DNA of 40,392 nt. Origin: Massilia sp. Lineage in GTDB: Bacteria > Pseudomonadota > Gammaproteobacteria > Burkholderiales > Burkholderiaceae_D. Where the stretch lies: positions 1 to 40,392 of the forward strand of contig JAQGLR010000515.1 of the NCBI GenBank assembly GCA_028292765.1, read 5' to 3'. A model generated the notes under the pieces. It was not told the origin of the DNA. It did no database searches and saw only the letters and a program-made list of their open reading frames with translations. The translations under genes were made by a program, and so were the position numbers. Position 1 is the first letter of the stretch. The number at the start of each line of letters is the position of its first letter. Of this stretch, positions 1 to 8,440 are shown in pieces.

Positions 1-161
1 CCCCAGATCTCGTTCCAGGCGAAGCGCGTGATCAGGTTCTGGAAGTCGGCATTGAAGCTGTTCGCATTGTTCAGCGAACGGTCGACCCAGGCGTCGCCGA
101 GGACGCTGCGGCGGTTCTGCAGGCCGCGTTCGAAATCGTGGTCAATCGGATCGAAACTCAT
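1..161 (-). CDS. pcaC: 4-carboxymuconolactone decarboxylase PcaC (partial, cut by window edge)
   Basis: Cytoplasmic enzyme that decarboxylates gamma-carboxymuconolactone to beta-ketoadipate enol-lactone in the protocatechuate branch. Only the first 53 codons are in the window. The translation starts MSFDPIDHDFERGLQNRR and continues through the family-typical stretches RRSVLGDAWVDRSL and FQNLITRFAWNEIWG, which is what identifies it. The ATG at 161 is preceded by GGAG about 10 bases upstream, and the gene lies 20 bases after the pcaB stop, so it is the last visible gene of the pcaHGBC operon. The 3' end lies outside the window, so whether it is a stand-alone PcaC or a PcaCD/PcaL fusion cannot be told. 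Confidence 0.88.
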   Translation of the reverse strand, partial: MSFDPIDHDFERGLQNRRSVLGDAWVDRSLNNANSFNADFQNLITRFAWNEIW

Positions 162-181
162 GCGCGTTTTACTCCGTGAAT

Positions 182-1573
182 TCACTCGTGAAATGGGTGG
201 GTGGCGTCCAGCGCGGCCATGCGCATGCGCAGGCTGTGCAGCTGGCCTTCGGCCAGGCGGCGGGCAGGCGCCGCAGCGGCGACCGGGTCGAACAGGGCGG
301 CAAGCCTGCCCTGGTCGACGTGCGCCGCCAGTTGCGGATCGGCCCGGACGGCGTCAAACAGCAGGGCCTGGAGGCTGTGCCCGTCGCCGGCCCGCCCGCT
401 GAGTTCCTCCAGCAGCGCGTGGGCCCGCGGCCGGCCGATGGCGCCGGCAAGGTAGCTCGAGGCGGCTTCGGCAAACACCAGGCCGTGCAGGGCGCCGATG
501 TTGCGCAGCATGCGCTCCGGATCGACCTTCAGGCCGGCAAACGCGTCGTTCAGCGCGCGCAGGGCGCCGTGGGCGGACAGGAACAGGTTTGGCCACTCTG
601 CCAGCTCGGCCTGCCAGTTGCCCAGTCCGCGCTCGTGCTCCTGGCCCATGCAGGCCAGCAGGGCGGCGGCATGCTGCGGCGTGCGGCGCGCGGCGGCCAG
701 CGCGATCATCGACGAGACCGGGTTGCGCTTGTGCGGCATCGCCGATGAACCGCCGCGCCCGTTGCCGGACGGTTCGGCCAGCTCGGCGACCTCGCCTTGC
801 GCCATCAGGCTCAGGTCCGTCGCCAGTTTGCCCAGGCTTCCGGTCAGTACGGCCACTTCCATGCCCAGCCTGACCCATTCGTCGCGCTGGGTATGCCATG
901 CGGCATCCGCGACCTTCAGGCGCAGTTCCTTTCCCACGCGTTCGGCCACGGCCGCGCCGTGATCGGCCATGGTCGACAGCGTGCCGACCGCACCGCCCAG
1001 CTGCAGCTGCAGCGCCCGGGCGGCGGCTGCGCGCACCTGTCCGCGCGCACGCACCAGCGGCGCCAGCCAGCCGGCGGCCTTGAAGCCGAGGCTGGTCACC
1101 TGGGCCGGCTGCATCAGGGTGCGCGCGAGCACGGGTGTGGACAGGTGCCCGGCGGCGAGCTCCAGCAGGTGCCCGCCGAGGTCGTGCAGGGCGTCGTCGA
1201 GCAGTTGCAAGGCCTCGCGCGTGACGAGCACCATTGCGGTGTCGAGCACGTCCTGGCTGGTGCTGCCCCAGTGGACGTGGCGTGCCGCATCGGCGTCGTA
1301 CAGGGCCACCGTCCTGGTAAGTTCCTTCACCAGCGGAATGGCGAGGCTGCCGGCACGGCGCCCGGCGTGGACGATGGCGGGGATATCGTAGAGCTGGGCG
1401 TTGGACACGCCGGCGATGGCAAGCGCTGCCGCCGGCGGTATCAGCCCTTCCGCGGCCTGCGCCCGCGCCAGCGCCGCTTCAAAAGCGAACATGGCCTGCA
1501 CCACCGCCGCGTCGTCGAACGCGGCGATCATGTCCGGCGTGGTCAGGAAACTGTCGAAGATCGAAACACTCAC
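182..1573 (-). CDS. pcaB: 3-carboxy-cis,cis-muconate cycloisomerase PcaB
   Basis: Converts beta-carboxy-cis,cis-muconate to gamma-carboxymuconolactone; cytoplasmic member of the fumarase/aspartase superfamily. The 463-residue product has the superfamily signature GSSAMPHKRNP around residues 275-285 and the upstream TSQDVLDTAM block near residue 105, and its length is normal for PcaB. I chose the GTG at 1573, giving VSVSIFDSFLTT, because GGGAG sits five bases upstream. An ATG at 1603 overlapping the pcaG stop would add ten residues with no better ribosome site. It lies between pcaG and pcaC in one leftward operon and needs no cofactor. Confidence 0.9.
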   Translation of the reverse strand: MSVSIFDSFLTTPDMIAAFDDAAVVQAMFAFEAALARAQAAEGLIPPAAALAIAGVSNAQLYDIPAIVHAGRRAGSLAIPLVKELTRTVALYDADAARHVHWGSTSQDVLDTAMVLVTREALQLLDDALHDLGGHLLELAAGHLSTPVLARTLMQPAQVTSLGFKAAGWLAPLVRARGQVRAAAARALQLQLGGAVGTLSTMADHGAAVAERVGKELRLKVADAAWHTQRDEWVRLGMEVAVLTGSLGKLATDLSLMAQGEVAELAEPSGNGRGGSSAMPHKRNPVSSMIALAAARRTPQHAAALLACMGQEHERGLGNWQAELAEWPNLFLSAHGALRALNDAFAGLKVDPERMLRNIGALHGLVFAEAASSYLAGAIGRPRAHALLEELSGRAGDGHSLQALLFDAVRADPQLAAHVDQGRLAALFDPVAAAAPARRLAEGQLHSLRMRMAALDATHPFHE

Positions 1574-1595
1574 TGGCGCTCCCGCTTGGTCGGGG

Positions 1596-2126
1596 TCATA
1601 CATAATCAAAGAAAACGGTTTCGTGCTCGCCCTGCATCCGGATATCCCATCGATACTGTCCGTCGTCCGTCTTCCGGGCAAGCAGGGTGCCGCGGCGCGC
1701 TTCCGGCACCTGGTTCAGTATGCCGGACTGCGCCAGTGCGGCATCGTCTTCGAGGAACACCGCCGTGAACTGGTGCTTCACCAGTCCGCGCGCGAACACG
1801 GTGACGTACATCACAGGTTCGCCCTGCGCAGGCTGTGCCGGCAGCGACACGCGCATGCTGAATTCGCCTTGCTCGCCGCTCGGCACCCGGCGAAAGCCCG
1901 GGATCATCTGCCCGGGCTCGGCGGGGGCCGCCTGCGGCGTCCATGCCTCGATCTGGGCGTCGTTGATCGGGTTGCCGTCGCCGTCGTAGATGATGCCGCT
2001 GACGAGGATCGTCGCGCCGGTCGCCTTCACCGTGTCCGGCAAACCGGCATCGACAGCCCACTGCCACGCTTCGTGCGAGAACGGGCCGATGGTCTGGGAG
2101 GTGGTGATCTTGCTCATTATGCTCAT
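1596..2126 (-). CDS. pcaG: Protocatechuate 3,4-dioxygenase alpha subunit PcaG
   Basis: Non-catalytic-iron subunit of the intradiol ring-cleaving dioxygenase that opens protocatechuate to beta-carboxymuconate; pairs with PcaH. The 176-residue product begins MSIMSKITTSQTIGPF, has the intradiol beta-sandwich core (GIIYDGDGNPINDAQIEAW, residues about 44-62) and ends FFDYV. It lacks the Tyr/His iron ligands seen in the neighbouring beta subunit, as expected for the alpha chain. The ATG at 2126 has GGAG seven bases upstream; a second in-frame ATG three codons later is less well placed. It starts 11 bases after the pcaH stop and its stop lies 22 bases before the chosen pcaB start. Confidence 0.92.
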   Translation of the reverse strand: MSIMSKITTSQTIGPFSHEAWQWAVDAGLPDTVKATGATILVSGIIYDGDGNPINDAQIEAWTPQAAPAEPGQMIPGFRRVPSGEQGEFSMRVSLPAQPAQGEPVMYVTVFARGLVKHQFTAVFLEDDAALAQSGILNQVPEARRGTLLARKTDDGQYRWDIRMQGEHETVFFDYV

Positions 2127-2137
2127 TTTGCGTCTCC

Positions 2138-2830
2138 TTACAGGCCCATGGGCGTGGCGTTGCGTCCGCGCAGGACGATATCGAATTCGTAGCCCAGCAT
2201 CTCGGCGCCAACGGTGTGCTCGAGGCTGAAGCGCGAGACCAGGCGCTGGCGCGCCGCCTCGTCGGGCACGCTCTGGAAGATGGGATCGTAGTCGAACAGG
2301 GGATCGCTCGGAAAATACATCTGGGTCACCAGGCGCTGCGCGTACACGTTGCCAAACAGCGAAAAGTGGATGTGCGCCGGGCGCCATGCCTTGTCGTGGT
2401 TGCCCCAGGGGTAGGGACCGGGCTTGATCGTCACGAAGCGGTAGCGGCCCTCGTCGTCGGTCAGCATCTTGCCGACGCCATGGAAATTCGGGTCGAGCGG
2501 GGCCGCGTGCTGGTCCTTCCTGTGCCAGTAGCGCCCGGCCGAATTGGCCTGCCACACTTCGACCAGCGAGTTGCGCACCGGCTTGCCGTCCTCGTCGAAT
2601 ACACGCCCGGCGACGACGATCTTCTCGCCGAGGGGCTCGCCGTCGCCGTGTACGGTCAGGTCGGCATCGTTCGGCAGCAGGATGTGCGGGGCGGCGGCGA
2701 TGTTCTGCGTGACCGGCACGGGGGCCTCGATCCGCAACATCGGGAGCAGGGGGCCGCGTTTGACGGTGGACTTATAGGCCGGGTAGACGAGCTCCGGGTA
2801 GACGCCCGGTGGAACGAGATCGAATTTCAC
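2138..2830 (-). CDS. pcaH: Protocatechuate 3,4-dioxygenase beta subunit PcaH
   Basis: Fe(III)-binding subunit of the intradiol dioxygenase that cleaves protocatechuate. The 230-residue product has Tyr101, Tyr140, His153 and His155 (motifs AGRYWH, PGPYPWG, PAHIHFSLFG). Their spacing of 39, 13 and 2 residues is the same as the known ligands Tyr408, Tyr447, His460 and His462 of the Pseudomonas enzyme, so the iron site is intact. The start is GTG at 2830, eight bases after AAGGAG; the reading frame continues far upstream but without family similarity. First gene of the leftward pcaHGBC operon, divergent from the IclR regulator and 144 bases from it. Confidence 0.94.
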   Translation of the reverse strand: MKFDLVPPGVYPELVYPAYKSTVKRGPLLPMLRIEAPVPVTQNIAAAPHILLPNDADLTVHGDGEPLGEKIVVAGRVFDEDGKPVRNSLVEVWQANSAGRYWHRKDQHAAPLDPNFHGVGKMLTDDEGRYRFVTIKPGPYPWGNHDKAWRPAHIHFSLFGNVYAQRLVTQMYFPSDPLFDYDPIFQSVPDEAARQRLVSRFSLEHTVGAEMLGYEFDIVLRGRNATPMGL

Positions 2831-2927
2831 AGCGTTGTCTCCTTCGATTGATTGGTGGTGGTGCCGGGACAGCGTAAGGAAATGCGCAGGTCGCCGCAAT
2901 AGGCGAATGGCCGCGCCGATCGCATAG

Positions 2928-2953
2928 CGCACAATGTGTGCGACAATCGCACA
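2928..2953. promoter_or_regulatory. Predicted PcaR/PcaU (IclR) operator: palindrome plus third half-site
   Basis: A perfect 7-bp inverted repeat, TGTGCGA-CAA-TCGCACA, occupies 2937-2953. The element CGCACAA at 2928-2934 recurs at 2948-2954, exactly 20 bp or two helical turns apart. One palindrome plus one direct repeat is the arrangement reported for the Acinetobacter PcaU site, and the sequence resembles the TCG-centred PcaR box of Pseudomonas. It lies 21 bp before the regulator start and about 100 bp upstream of pcaH, so it could serve both directions. The binding protein is inferred from the adjacent gene. Confidence 0.7.
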
Positions 2954-2974
2954 AACCACCGAGGATTTTAGCGA

Positions 2975-3748
2975 ATGATGGATCAAGCGGAACGTCCGCT
3001 GGCACGCGACCTCGTCGCCGGCCTGGACAAGGGCCTGAAAGTGATCGAGGCGTTCGACCAGGAGCGCTCGCGCCTGACGATCGCCGAGGTGGCGCAAGCT
3101 ACCGGGCTGACCAGGGCGGCAGCGCGCCGCTACCTGATCACGCTGACCCACCTTGGCTACATGCGCCACGAGAACAAGCTGTTCTCGCTGACCCCGGCGG
3201 TGTTGCGGCTCGGGCAATCCTACCTGCATTCGGCCAGGCTGCCGCGCATCGTGCAACCCCTGCTGTACCGGCTCGCATACTCGCTCGGCGAGGCAGCCTC
3301 GGTCGGTGTGCTCGACCATGAGCAGCTGGTCTGCGTGGCTGCGGTGAGCGCCGGGCAGCTGGTGTCGGGGACGCTGCAGCCAGGCACGCGCGTGCCGGCC
3401 TATTGCACAGCCAACGGCCGGGTCCTGCTGGGGAGCCTGCCGCAGGCCGAGGTCGACCGTTTCCTCGAGCGCGTGCAGCCCGAACAGATTACGCAGCACA
3501 CAATCGTCAACAAGGAGCGCCTCTCGCTCGAGATCGCCCGTGGGCGCGCCCAGGGTTATGTGCTGGTCGACCAGGAACTGGAGCTGGGCCTGCGTGCGAT
3601 TGCCGTGCCGATCAAGAATTTTCGGGGCGATGTCGTGGCGGCGATGAACGTCAGCGTCCACGCCGCGCGCCTGCCGGCCGGGCAGATGGTCGAGCGCTGC
3701 CTGCCGGCGATGATCAAGATTCAGGTGGAACTGGGCGCCTTGCTCTAG
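2975..3748 (+). CDS. pcaR: IclR-family regulator of protocatechuate genes (PcaR/PcaU type)
   Basis: DNA-binding regulator expected to control the divergent pcaHGBC operon in response to protocatechuate or beta-ketoadipate. The 257-residue product has an N-terminal winged helix (TIAEVAQATGLTRAAARRYL, about residues 35-54) and an IclR effector domain including PAYCTANGRVLL and a conserved GLRAIAVPI stretch. These match the PcaR/PcaU/PobR branch of IclR proteins. The ATG at 2975 follows GAGG by ten bases; the ATG immediately after it (2978) is an alternative. The gene stands next to a palindromic operator candidate. Which of protocatechuate or beta-ketoadipate is the effector cannot be read from sequence, so the symbol is tentative. 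Confidence 0.85.
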   Translation: MMDQAERPLARDLVAGLDKGLKVIEAFDQERSRLTIAEVAQATGLTRAAARRYLITLTHLGYMRHENKLFSLTPAVLRLGQSYLHSARLPRIVQPLLYRLAYSLGEAASVGVLDHEQLVCVAAVSAGQLVSGTLQPGTRVPAYCTANGRVLLGSLPQAEVDRFLERVQPEQITQHTIVNKERLSLEIARGRAQGYVLVDQELELGLRAIAVPIKNFRGDVVAAMNVSVHAARLPAGQMVERCLPAMIKIQVELGALL

Positions 3749-3751
3749 GTG

Positions 3752-4253
3752 TCAGGCAGTGGCGGCGGCATGGGTCTGCTGGCGGAATTGCTTCGGCGTC
3801 AGCTTGACCAGCTTCTTGAACAAGCGACTGAAGCTTGCGGCAGGCTTCGAGCATCAGCCGGTCCTGGGTCATGTCGAAAGCGGTCTTGCCGGCGAGCTTA
3901 GCCCTCGTGGCCCGCAGCGGCGAAGAGCACGTTCTGGTCGATCGTCAGCACGTAGCCGTGCGCTTCTTCGGAAAAATCGAAGCCGTGCGCGAGGGAAGGG
4001 TGGATCGTCAGCGCGACCGGCCCGCCGCAGTCCCAGCCGTCGCCGTCGATGTCGCCTTGACCCGTCCGCCGATTAAAAAAAGTACCTGGAACAGCCCGGC
4101 ATGCCGGTGCGTTCCGATGTGCCAGTCGTGCTGGCGGCTGCGTGTTTCGATCAGCTCGATATGCACGCTTTCGGTGTCGAGGCCCCGCCTTAGCTCGCCA
4201 TACAGCGCGAATTCCGGGATCCTGACGGGCGGTGCGATAGGTAGGCCGGGCAT
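3752..4253 (-). pseudogene. pobR: Degraded AraC-family activator, PobR-like
   Basis: Remnant of the AraC-type activator normally divergent from pobA. Reading leftwards, frame 1 holds the N-terminal sensor (ESVHIELIETRSRQHDWHIG, then HRHAGLFQVLFLIGG). A second frame continues the same domain (GPVALTIHPSLAHGF, DQNVLFAAAGHEG) and hits a stop. A third frame holds GKTAFDMTQDRLMLEACRK from the DNA-binding domain. The C-terminus FSRLFKKLVKLTPKQFRQQ follows in yet another frame. The linker and the second helix-turn-helix are missing, so about 500 bp remain of an expected ~870 bp. At least two frameshifts and two deletions make a functional product impossible. Confidence 0.82.
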
Positions 4254-4348
4254 GGAGGCAAACGGTGCGAGAGCGGTTAAAGGTAAAAATAGTACAAGTT
4301 TTTCACGCCTCTATCCATTCTTATCCTGGCCACCCGGGACTAAGATGA

Positions 4349-5554
<1,206 letters not shown>

Positions 5555-5611
5555 TGGGGGTGGCGCCTGGCTTGTGAAGTTCCACAGCCGAACACACTAC
5601 TGTTAGTGGCT

Positions 5612-5640
5612 TGCGCGGCCGGCGGCACTGGCCTACACTC
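5612..5640 (+). promoter_or_regulatory. Possible sigma70 promoter for the SDR gene
   Basis: TTGCGC at 5612-5617 and TACACT at 5635-5640 are separated by 17 bp, upstream of the SDR gene that starts at 5768. A small dyad, CACTA-CTGT-TAGTG, lies just before the -35 box. Pattern match only. Confidence 0.3.
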
Positions 5641-5767
5641 TGGAGCATAAGTTCTGTCATCAAACATTGGTGCGATGAACGAACATCATGGTAGGGTTAT
5701 TCATGTGCTGCCATGCCTGGCCGCTGTCCCAGGCCCACGAATCTAGTAAAAAGTTTCGGAGTCAAGC

Positions 5768-6496
5768 ATGAGCCAACAAGAAGCCGCCCTGGTCACGGGC
5801 GGCAGCGCCGGCATCGGCCGGGCCATCTGCGAGGCGCTGCTCGCGCAGGGGCGCACTGTTGTCAATCTCGACTACAACAAGCCGGACTGGGGCCATGACA
5901 AGCTCGTGTCCTTCCAGGCGGACCTCACGCAGCAACAGGAAACCCGGGAGATCGCGCGGCAGATCACGTCAAGCCACGACGTCACTGCACTGGTCAACAA
6001 CGCCGGCGCCACCCGTCCCGGCACGATCGACACCGCTACGATGGCCGACCTCGATTACGTGGTCGACCTGCACTTCAAGGCCAGCATCATCCTGATCCAG
6101 GCGGCATTGCCGGCGCTGCGCGCATCAAGGCAGGGCCGCATCGTCAACATGTCGTCGCGTGCGGGACTGGGCAAGGCGGAGCGCGTCGTGTATTCGGCCA
6201 CCAAGGCCGGTTTGATCGGCCTGACGCGCACGCTGGCGCTCGAGCTCGGCGGCGACGGAATCACCGTGAATGCCGTGGCGCCAGGGCCGATTGCGACGGA
6301 ACTCTTCCGGCAAAGTAACCCTGACGGCGCGCCCCAGACAAAACGCATCATCGACAGCATCGTCGTCGGGCGTCTCGGCACTCCAGGGGACGTGGCGCGT
6401 GCCGCGCTGTTCTTCCTTTCTCCAGATAACGGGTTCGTGACCGGCCAGGTGCTGTATGTGTGCGGTGGCACGACGCTCGGCGTCGCACCGGTCTGA
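5768..6496 (+). CDS. SDR-family NAD(P)-dependent oxidoreductase
   Basis: Classical short-chain dehydrogenase/reductase of 242 residues, cytoplasmic. The cofactor loop TGGSAGIG is at residues 10-17, NNAG at 77-80, and the catalytic Ser129, Tyr142 and Lys146 (YSATK) are intact. It resembles FabG-like reductases, but the substrate cannot be read from sequence. RBS GGAG lies eight bases before the ATG at 5768. It follows pobA on the same strand by about 210 bp and precedes a Bug-type binding protein, so a role in aromatic or hydroxy-acid metabolism is possible but only suggested by position. Confidence 0.85.
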   Translation: MSQQEAALVTGGSAGIGRAICEALLAQGRTVVNLDYNKPDWGHDKLVSFQADLTQQQETREIARQITSSHDVTALVNNAGATRPGTIDTATMADLDYVVDLHFKASIILIQAALPALRASRQGRIVNMSSRAGLGKAERVVYSATKAGLIGLTRTLALELGGDGITVNAVAPGPIATELFRQSNPDGAPQTKRIIDSIVVGRLGTPGDVARAALFFLSPDNGFVTGQVLYVCGGTTLGVAPV

Positions 6497-6613
6497 CTTG
6501 ACAATGCTACGGGCCGGGCGACCGTACCCGGACCCCTACCGACGGGACTGCCCGTTCACATCGCCCGCAGCGGCATTTGCGCCCCTGCAGGTATAACTTC
6601 TCGGAGACCATCC

Positions 6614-7621
6614 ATGCCACGTTTCGTTCCTGATACCGCTTTCAAGTGCCGCACCACCCTTGTCGCTGCGGCCGCCGTTGGCGTCCTGTCGCTGGCCCCC
6701 CTGGCTGCGCAAGCCCAGGCGGCCTTCCCGACCAAGACCATCACGATCGTCGTACCCTTCTCGGCAGGTGGCACCACCGACATCCTGGCGCGCGTCGTCG
6801 GGCAATACATGAGCAAAGATCTTGGCCAGACGGTGCTGGTCGATAATCGCGCCGGCGCGGGCGGGAACATCGGCGCCCAGGCCGTGGCGCGGGCTGCGCC
6901 GGACGGTTACACGCTCCTCATGGGTACCGTCGGTACGCACGCGATCAACCAGAGCCTCTACAAGAAGCTGGCCTTCGATCCGGTCAAGGACTTCACGCCG
7001 CTGTCGCGCGTGGCGCTGGTGCCGAACCTGCTTGTGGTCAATCCTTCGCAACCGTATAAGAACGTCAAGGAAATGATCGCCTATGCAAAGGCCAATCCGG
7101 GCAAGGTCACCTTCGGCTCGTCGGGCAATGGCAGCTCGATTCACCTGTCCGGTGAACTCTTCAAGCAGATGGCCGGCGTCGACATGCAGCACGTGGCCTA
7201 CCGTGGCAGTGCGCCGGCGCTGACCGACCTTCTCGGAGGCCAGATCGCCGTCATGTTCGACAACATGCCGTCGGCAATTAGCCACGTGAAAGGCGGCAAG
7301 CTGCGCGCCCTGGCAGTGACCACGCCAAAGCGCTCGCCGGCATTGCCGAACGTGCCAACCATCGCCGAGGCTGGCGTGCCCGGCTACGAAGCCACATCCT
7401 GGTTTGGCCTGCTGGCGCCTGCCCGGACACCTGCGCCGGTGGTCGCGAGGCTGAACGCCTCCATCCTCAAGGCGCTGGCCGACCCGGAGGTGAAGAAGAA
7501 AATGGCGGAGCAGGGGGCCGAACCTCACGGGGAGAAGCCGGAGCAGTTTGCGCAGTTCATCCAGGGCGAAACGGCGAAGTGGGGCAAGATCGTGAAGCAG
7601 TCGGGCGCGACGACCGACTGA
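6614..7621 (+). CDS. Bug/TctC-family periplasmic solute-binding protein
   Basis: Extracytoplasmic binding protein of the tripartite tricarboxylate transporter family (335 residues). It has a signal peptide ending near AAQAQAAFP (residue ~36). The family-typical start of the mature domain, ITIVVPFSAGGTTDILARVV, is followed by NRAGAGGNIGAQAVARAAPDGYTLL, which contributes to the ligand pocket. No TctA/TctB membrane partner is nearby, as is usual for the many orphan Bug proteins of Burkholderiales. The ligand is unknown, though the pca/pob context makes an aromatic acid conceivable. The ATG at 6614 follows GGAG by eight bases. It is the last gene before the island boundary. Confidence 0.88.
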   Translation: MPRFVPDTAFKCRTTLVAAAAVGVLSLAPLAAQAQAAFPTKTITIVVPFSAGGTTDILARVVGQYMSKDLGQTVLVDNRAGAGGNIGAQAVARAAPDGYTLLMGTVGTHAINQSLYKKLAFDPVKDFTPLSRVALVPNLLVVNPSQPYKNVKEMIAYAKANPGKVTFGSSGNGSSIHLSGELFKQMAGVDMQHVAYRGSAPALTDLLGGQIAVMFDNMPSAISHVKGGKLRALAVTTPKRSPALPNVPTIAEAGVPGYEATSWFGLLAPARTPAPVVARLNASILKALADPEVKKKMAEQGAEPHGEKPEQFAQFIQGETAKWGKIVKQSGATTD

Positions 7622-7677
7622 TCACGAGGGCCGGGAGGCAGGAATGAGACGCAATGCGATGCTGCGCGATAATCTGA

Positions 7678-7704
7678 TGGTGCCCGGAGCCGGGATCGAA
7701 TACG
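7678..7704 (-). repeat. tRNA 3'-end attachment-like direct repeat (left copy)
   Basis: Read on the minus strand, this 27-bp element ends in a T-loop (TTCGATC), a T-stem 3' half and an acceptor 3' half with CCA: it is the 3' end of a tRNA gene from about position 54. Sequence 5' of the T-loop does not form the other half of the T-stem, so no full tRNA is present. A copy differing at one of 27 positions lies at 39603-39629 in the same orientation. I interpret it as the scar of tRNA-targeted integration, marking the left border of the metal island. Confidence 0.6.
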
Positions 7705-7734
7705 CCTAACTTTGTCATCGGAAGAACCCGGCTC

Positions 7735-7848
7735 GCCCGGGAGCTCAGCTTCACCAGCGCCAGGTCTCCTCTCGCCACCATGCGGTAGACCGTCGCGTGC
7801 GAGATTCCCGATCGGTGTATCACCGTCGAGATGCGGTAGGGCGAGGGG
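7735..7848 (-). pseudogene. AlpA/excisionase-like DNA-binding protein remnant (left copy)
   Basis: The minus strand reads through RSGISHATVYRMVARGDLAL and VKLSSRASRV, a small winged-helix segment of the AlpA/MerR-like excisionase type. There is no proper start, and the frame then runs into the att-like repeat without the family C-terminus. A homologous remnant that keeps its C-terminus and stop lies at 39755-39869. Confidence 0.55.
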
Positions 7849-7889
7849 GGGGCGGATTGTACGGATAACCAGGACAGCGAACTGCAGGA

Positions 7890-7931
7890 ACAAGTGGCGT
7901 CGTTGACAACAATGGACGTCACTTGTAGCAT
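7890..7931 (+). promoter_or_regulatory. Promoter with large dyad for the cus operon
   Basis: TTGACA (7903-7908) and TAGCAT (7926-7931) are spaced by 17 bp. They are overlaid by a 12-bp inverted repeat with one mismatch: ACAAGTGGCGTC (7890-7901) and GACGTCACTTGT (7915-7926), 13 bp apart, centred on the -35 box. An inner dyad, ACAA-N2-GACGTC-N2-TTGT, also fills the spacer exactly. This looks like a metal-regulator operator, but it is not the CueR-type sequence found at 31673. Transcription would begin about five bases before the ATG at 7943, giving a nearly leaderless message. Confidence 0.6.
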
Positions 7932-7942
7932 CGCGCCTAATC

Positions 7943-8365
7943 ATGAAGCGCCTCTCTCGTCCATCGCGGCTCCTTGCTGCGGCGATCACCCTCTTCAGCA
8001 TCCTGTTCATGCAGCTTGCTGTGGCGGCCTACGCCTGCCCCGCGCTGAGCCTGGGGCACGGCAGCGCGGTTGCCAGCACATTCGCGCCCATGTCGGCCTA
8101 CATGCCGCCAGACGAGATGCCGGCCTGCCACGCGATGGACCCGGTGCAGCCCAGCCTTTGTGACGCCTACCACCAGGCGGACAGCCAATCGCTCGACAAG
8201 CCGGCGGTGCCGCCGCTGGCGCCCTTCCTGGCCGTTGGCTTCGGGTTGCCGCTGCGGCCGCTGGACCTCGTTTATCGACCAGACTTCACCTCCGCTAATC
8301 CTCCCTTCCTGGCGCGAACGACGGCGCCGCCCCTGGCAATCCGCCACTGCTGTTTCCGTATCTGA
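7943..8365 (+). CDS. Small exported Cys/His/Met-containing protein heading the cus operon
   Basis: 140-residue protein with a clear signal peptide (MKRLSRPSRLLAAAITLFSI to about AYA). The mature part carries MPACHAMD and SLCDAYHQ, possible soft-metal ligands, and ends APPLAIRHCCFRI. The overall plan (signal peptide, metal-ligand cluster, Pro/Arg-rich tail) is that of CzcI-like or DUF2946-like proteins that precede metal efflux operons, but I cannot assign a named family. There is no Shine-Dalgarno before the ATG, and a good -10 box ends 12 bases upstream, so translation is probably leaderless. It precedes the cusC start by 75 bases. A role in periplasmic copper binding or sensing is an inference. 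Confidence 0.72.
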   Translation: MKRLSRPSRLLAAAITLFSILFMQLAVAAYACPALSLGHGSAVASTFAPMSAYMPPDEMPACHAMDPVQPSLCDAYHQADSQSLDKPAVPPLAPFLAVGFGLPLRPLDLVYRPDFTSANPPFLARTTAPPLAIRHCCFRI

Positions 8366-8440
8366 TCCTCCTGCTTGCCCGGTCTGTCGTCGCTGTGCCT
8401 GGTGCATTGGCGATGTTGTGCATTGCATTGTGGAGGATCC

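Noticed and set aside
4008-4253. 81-codon frame as an intact small cupin-like gene
   Set aside because: Its sequence continues in other frames as the rest of a PobR-like protein, so it is part of a pseudogene rather than a gene.
7678-7704. Full tRNA gene
   Set aside because: Only the T-loop and 3' acceptor half are present; no 5' acceptor, D-arm or anticodon arm can be folded. The same holds at 39603-39629.
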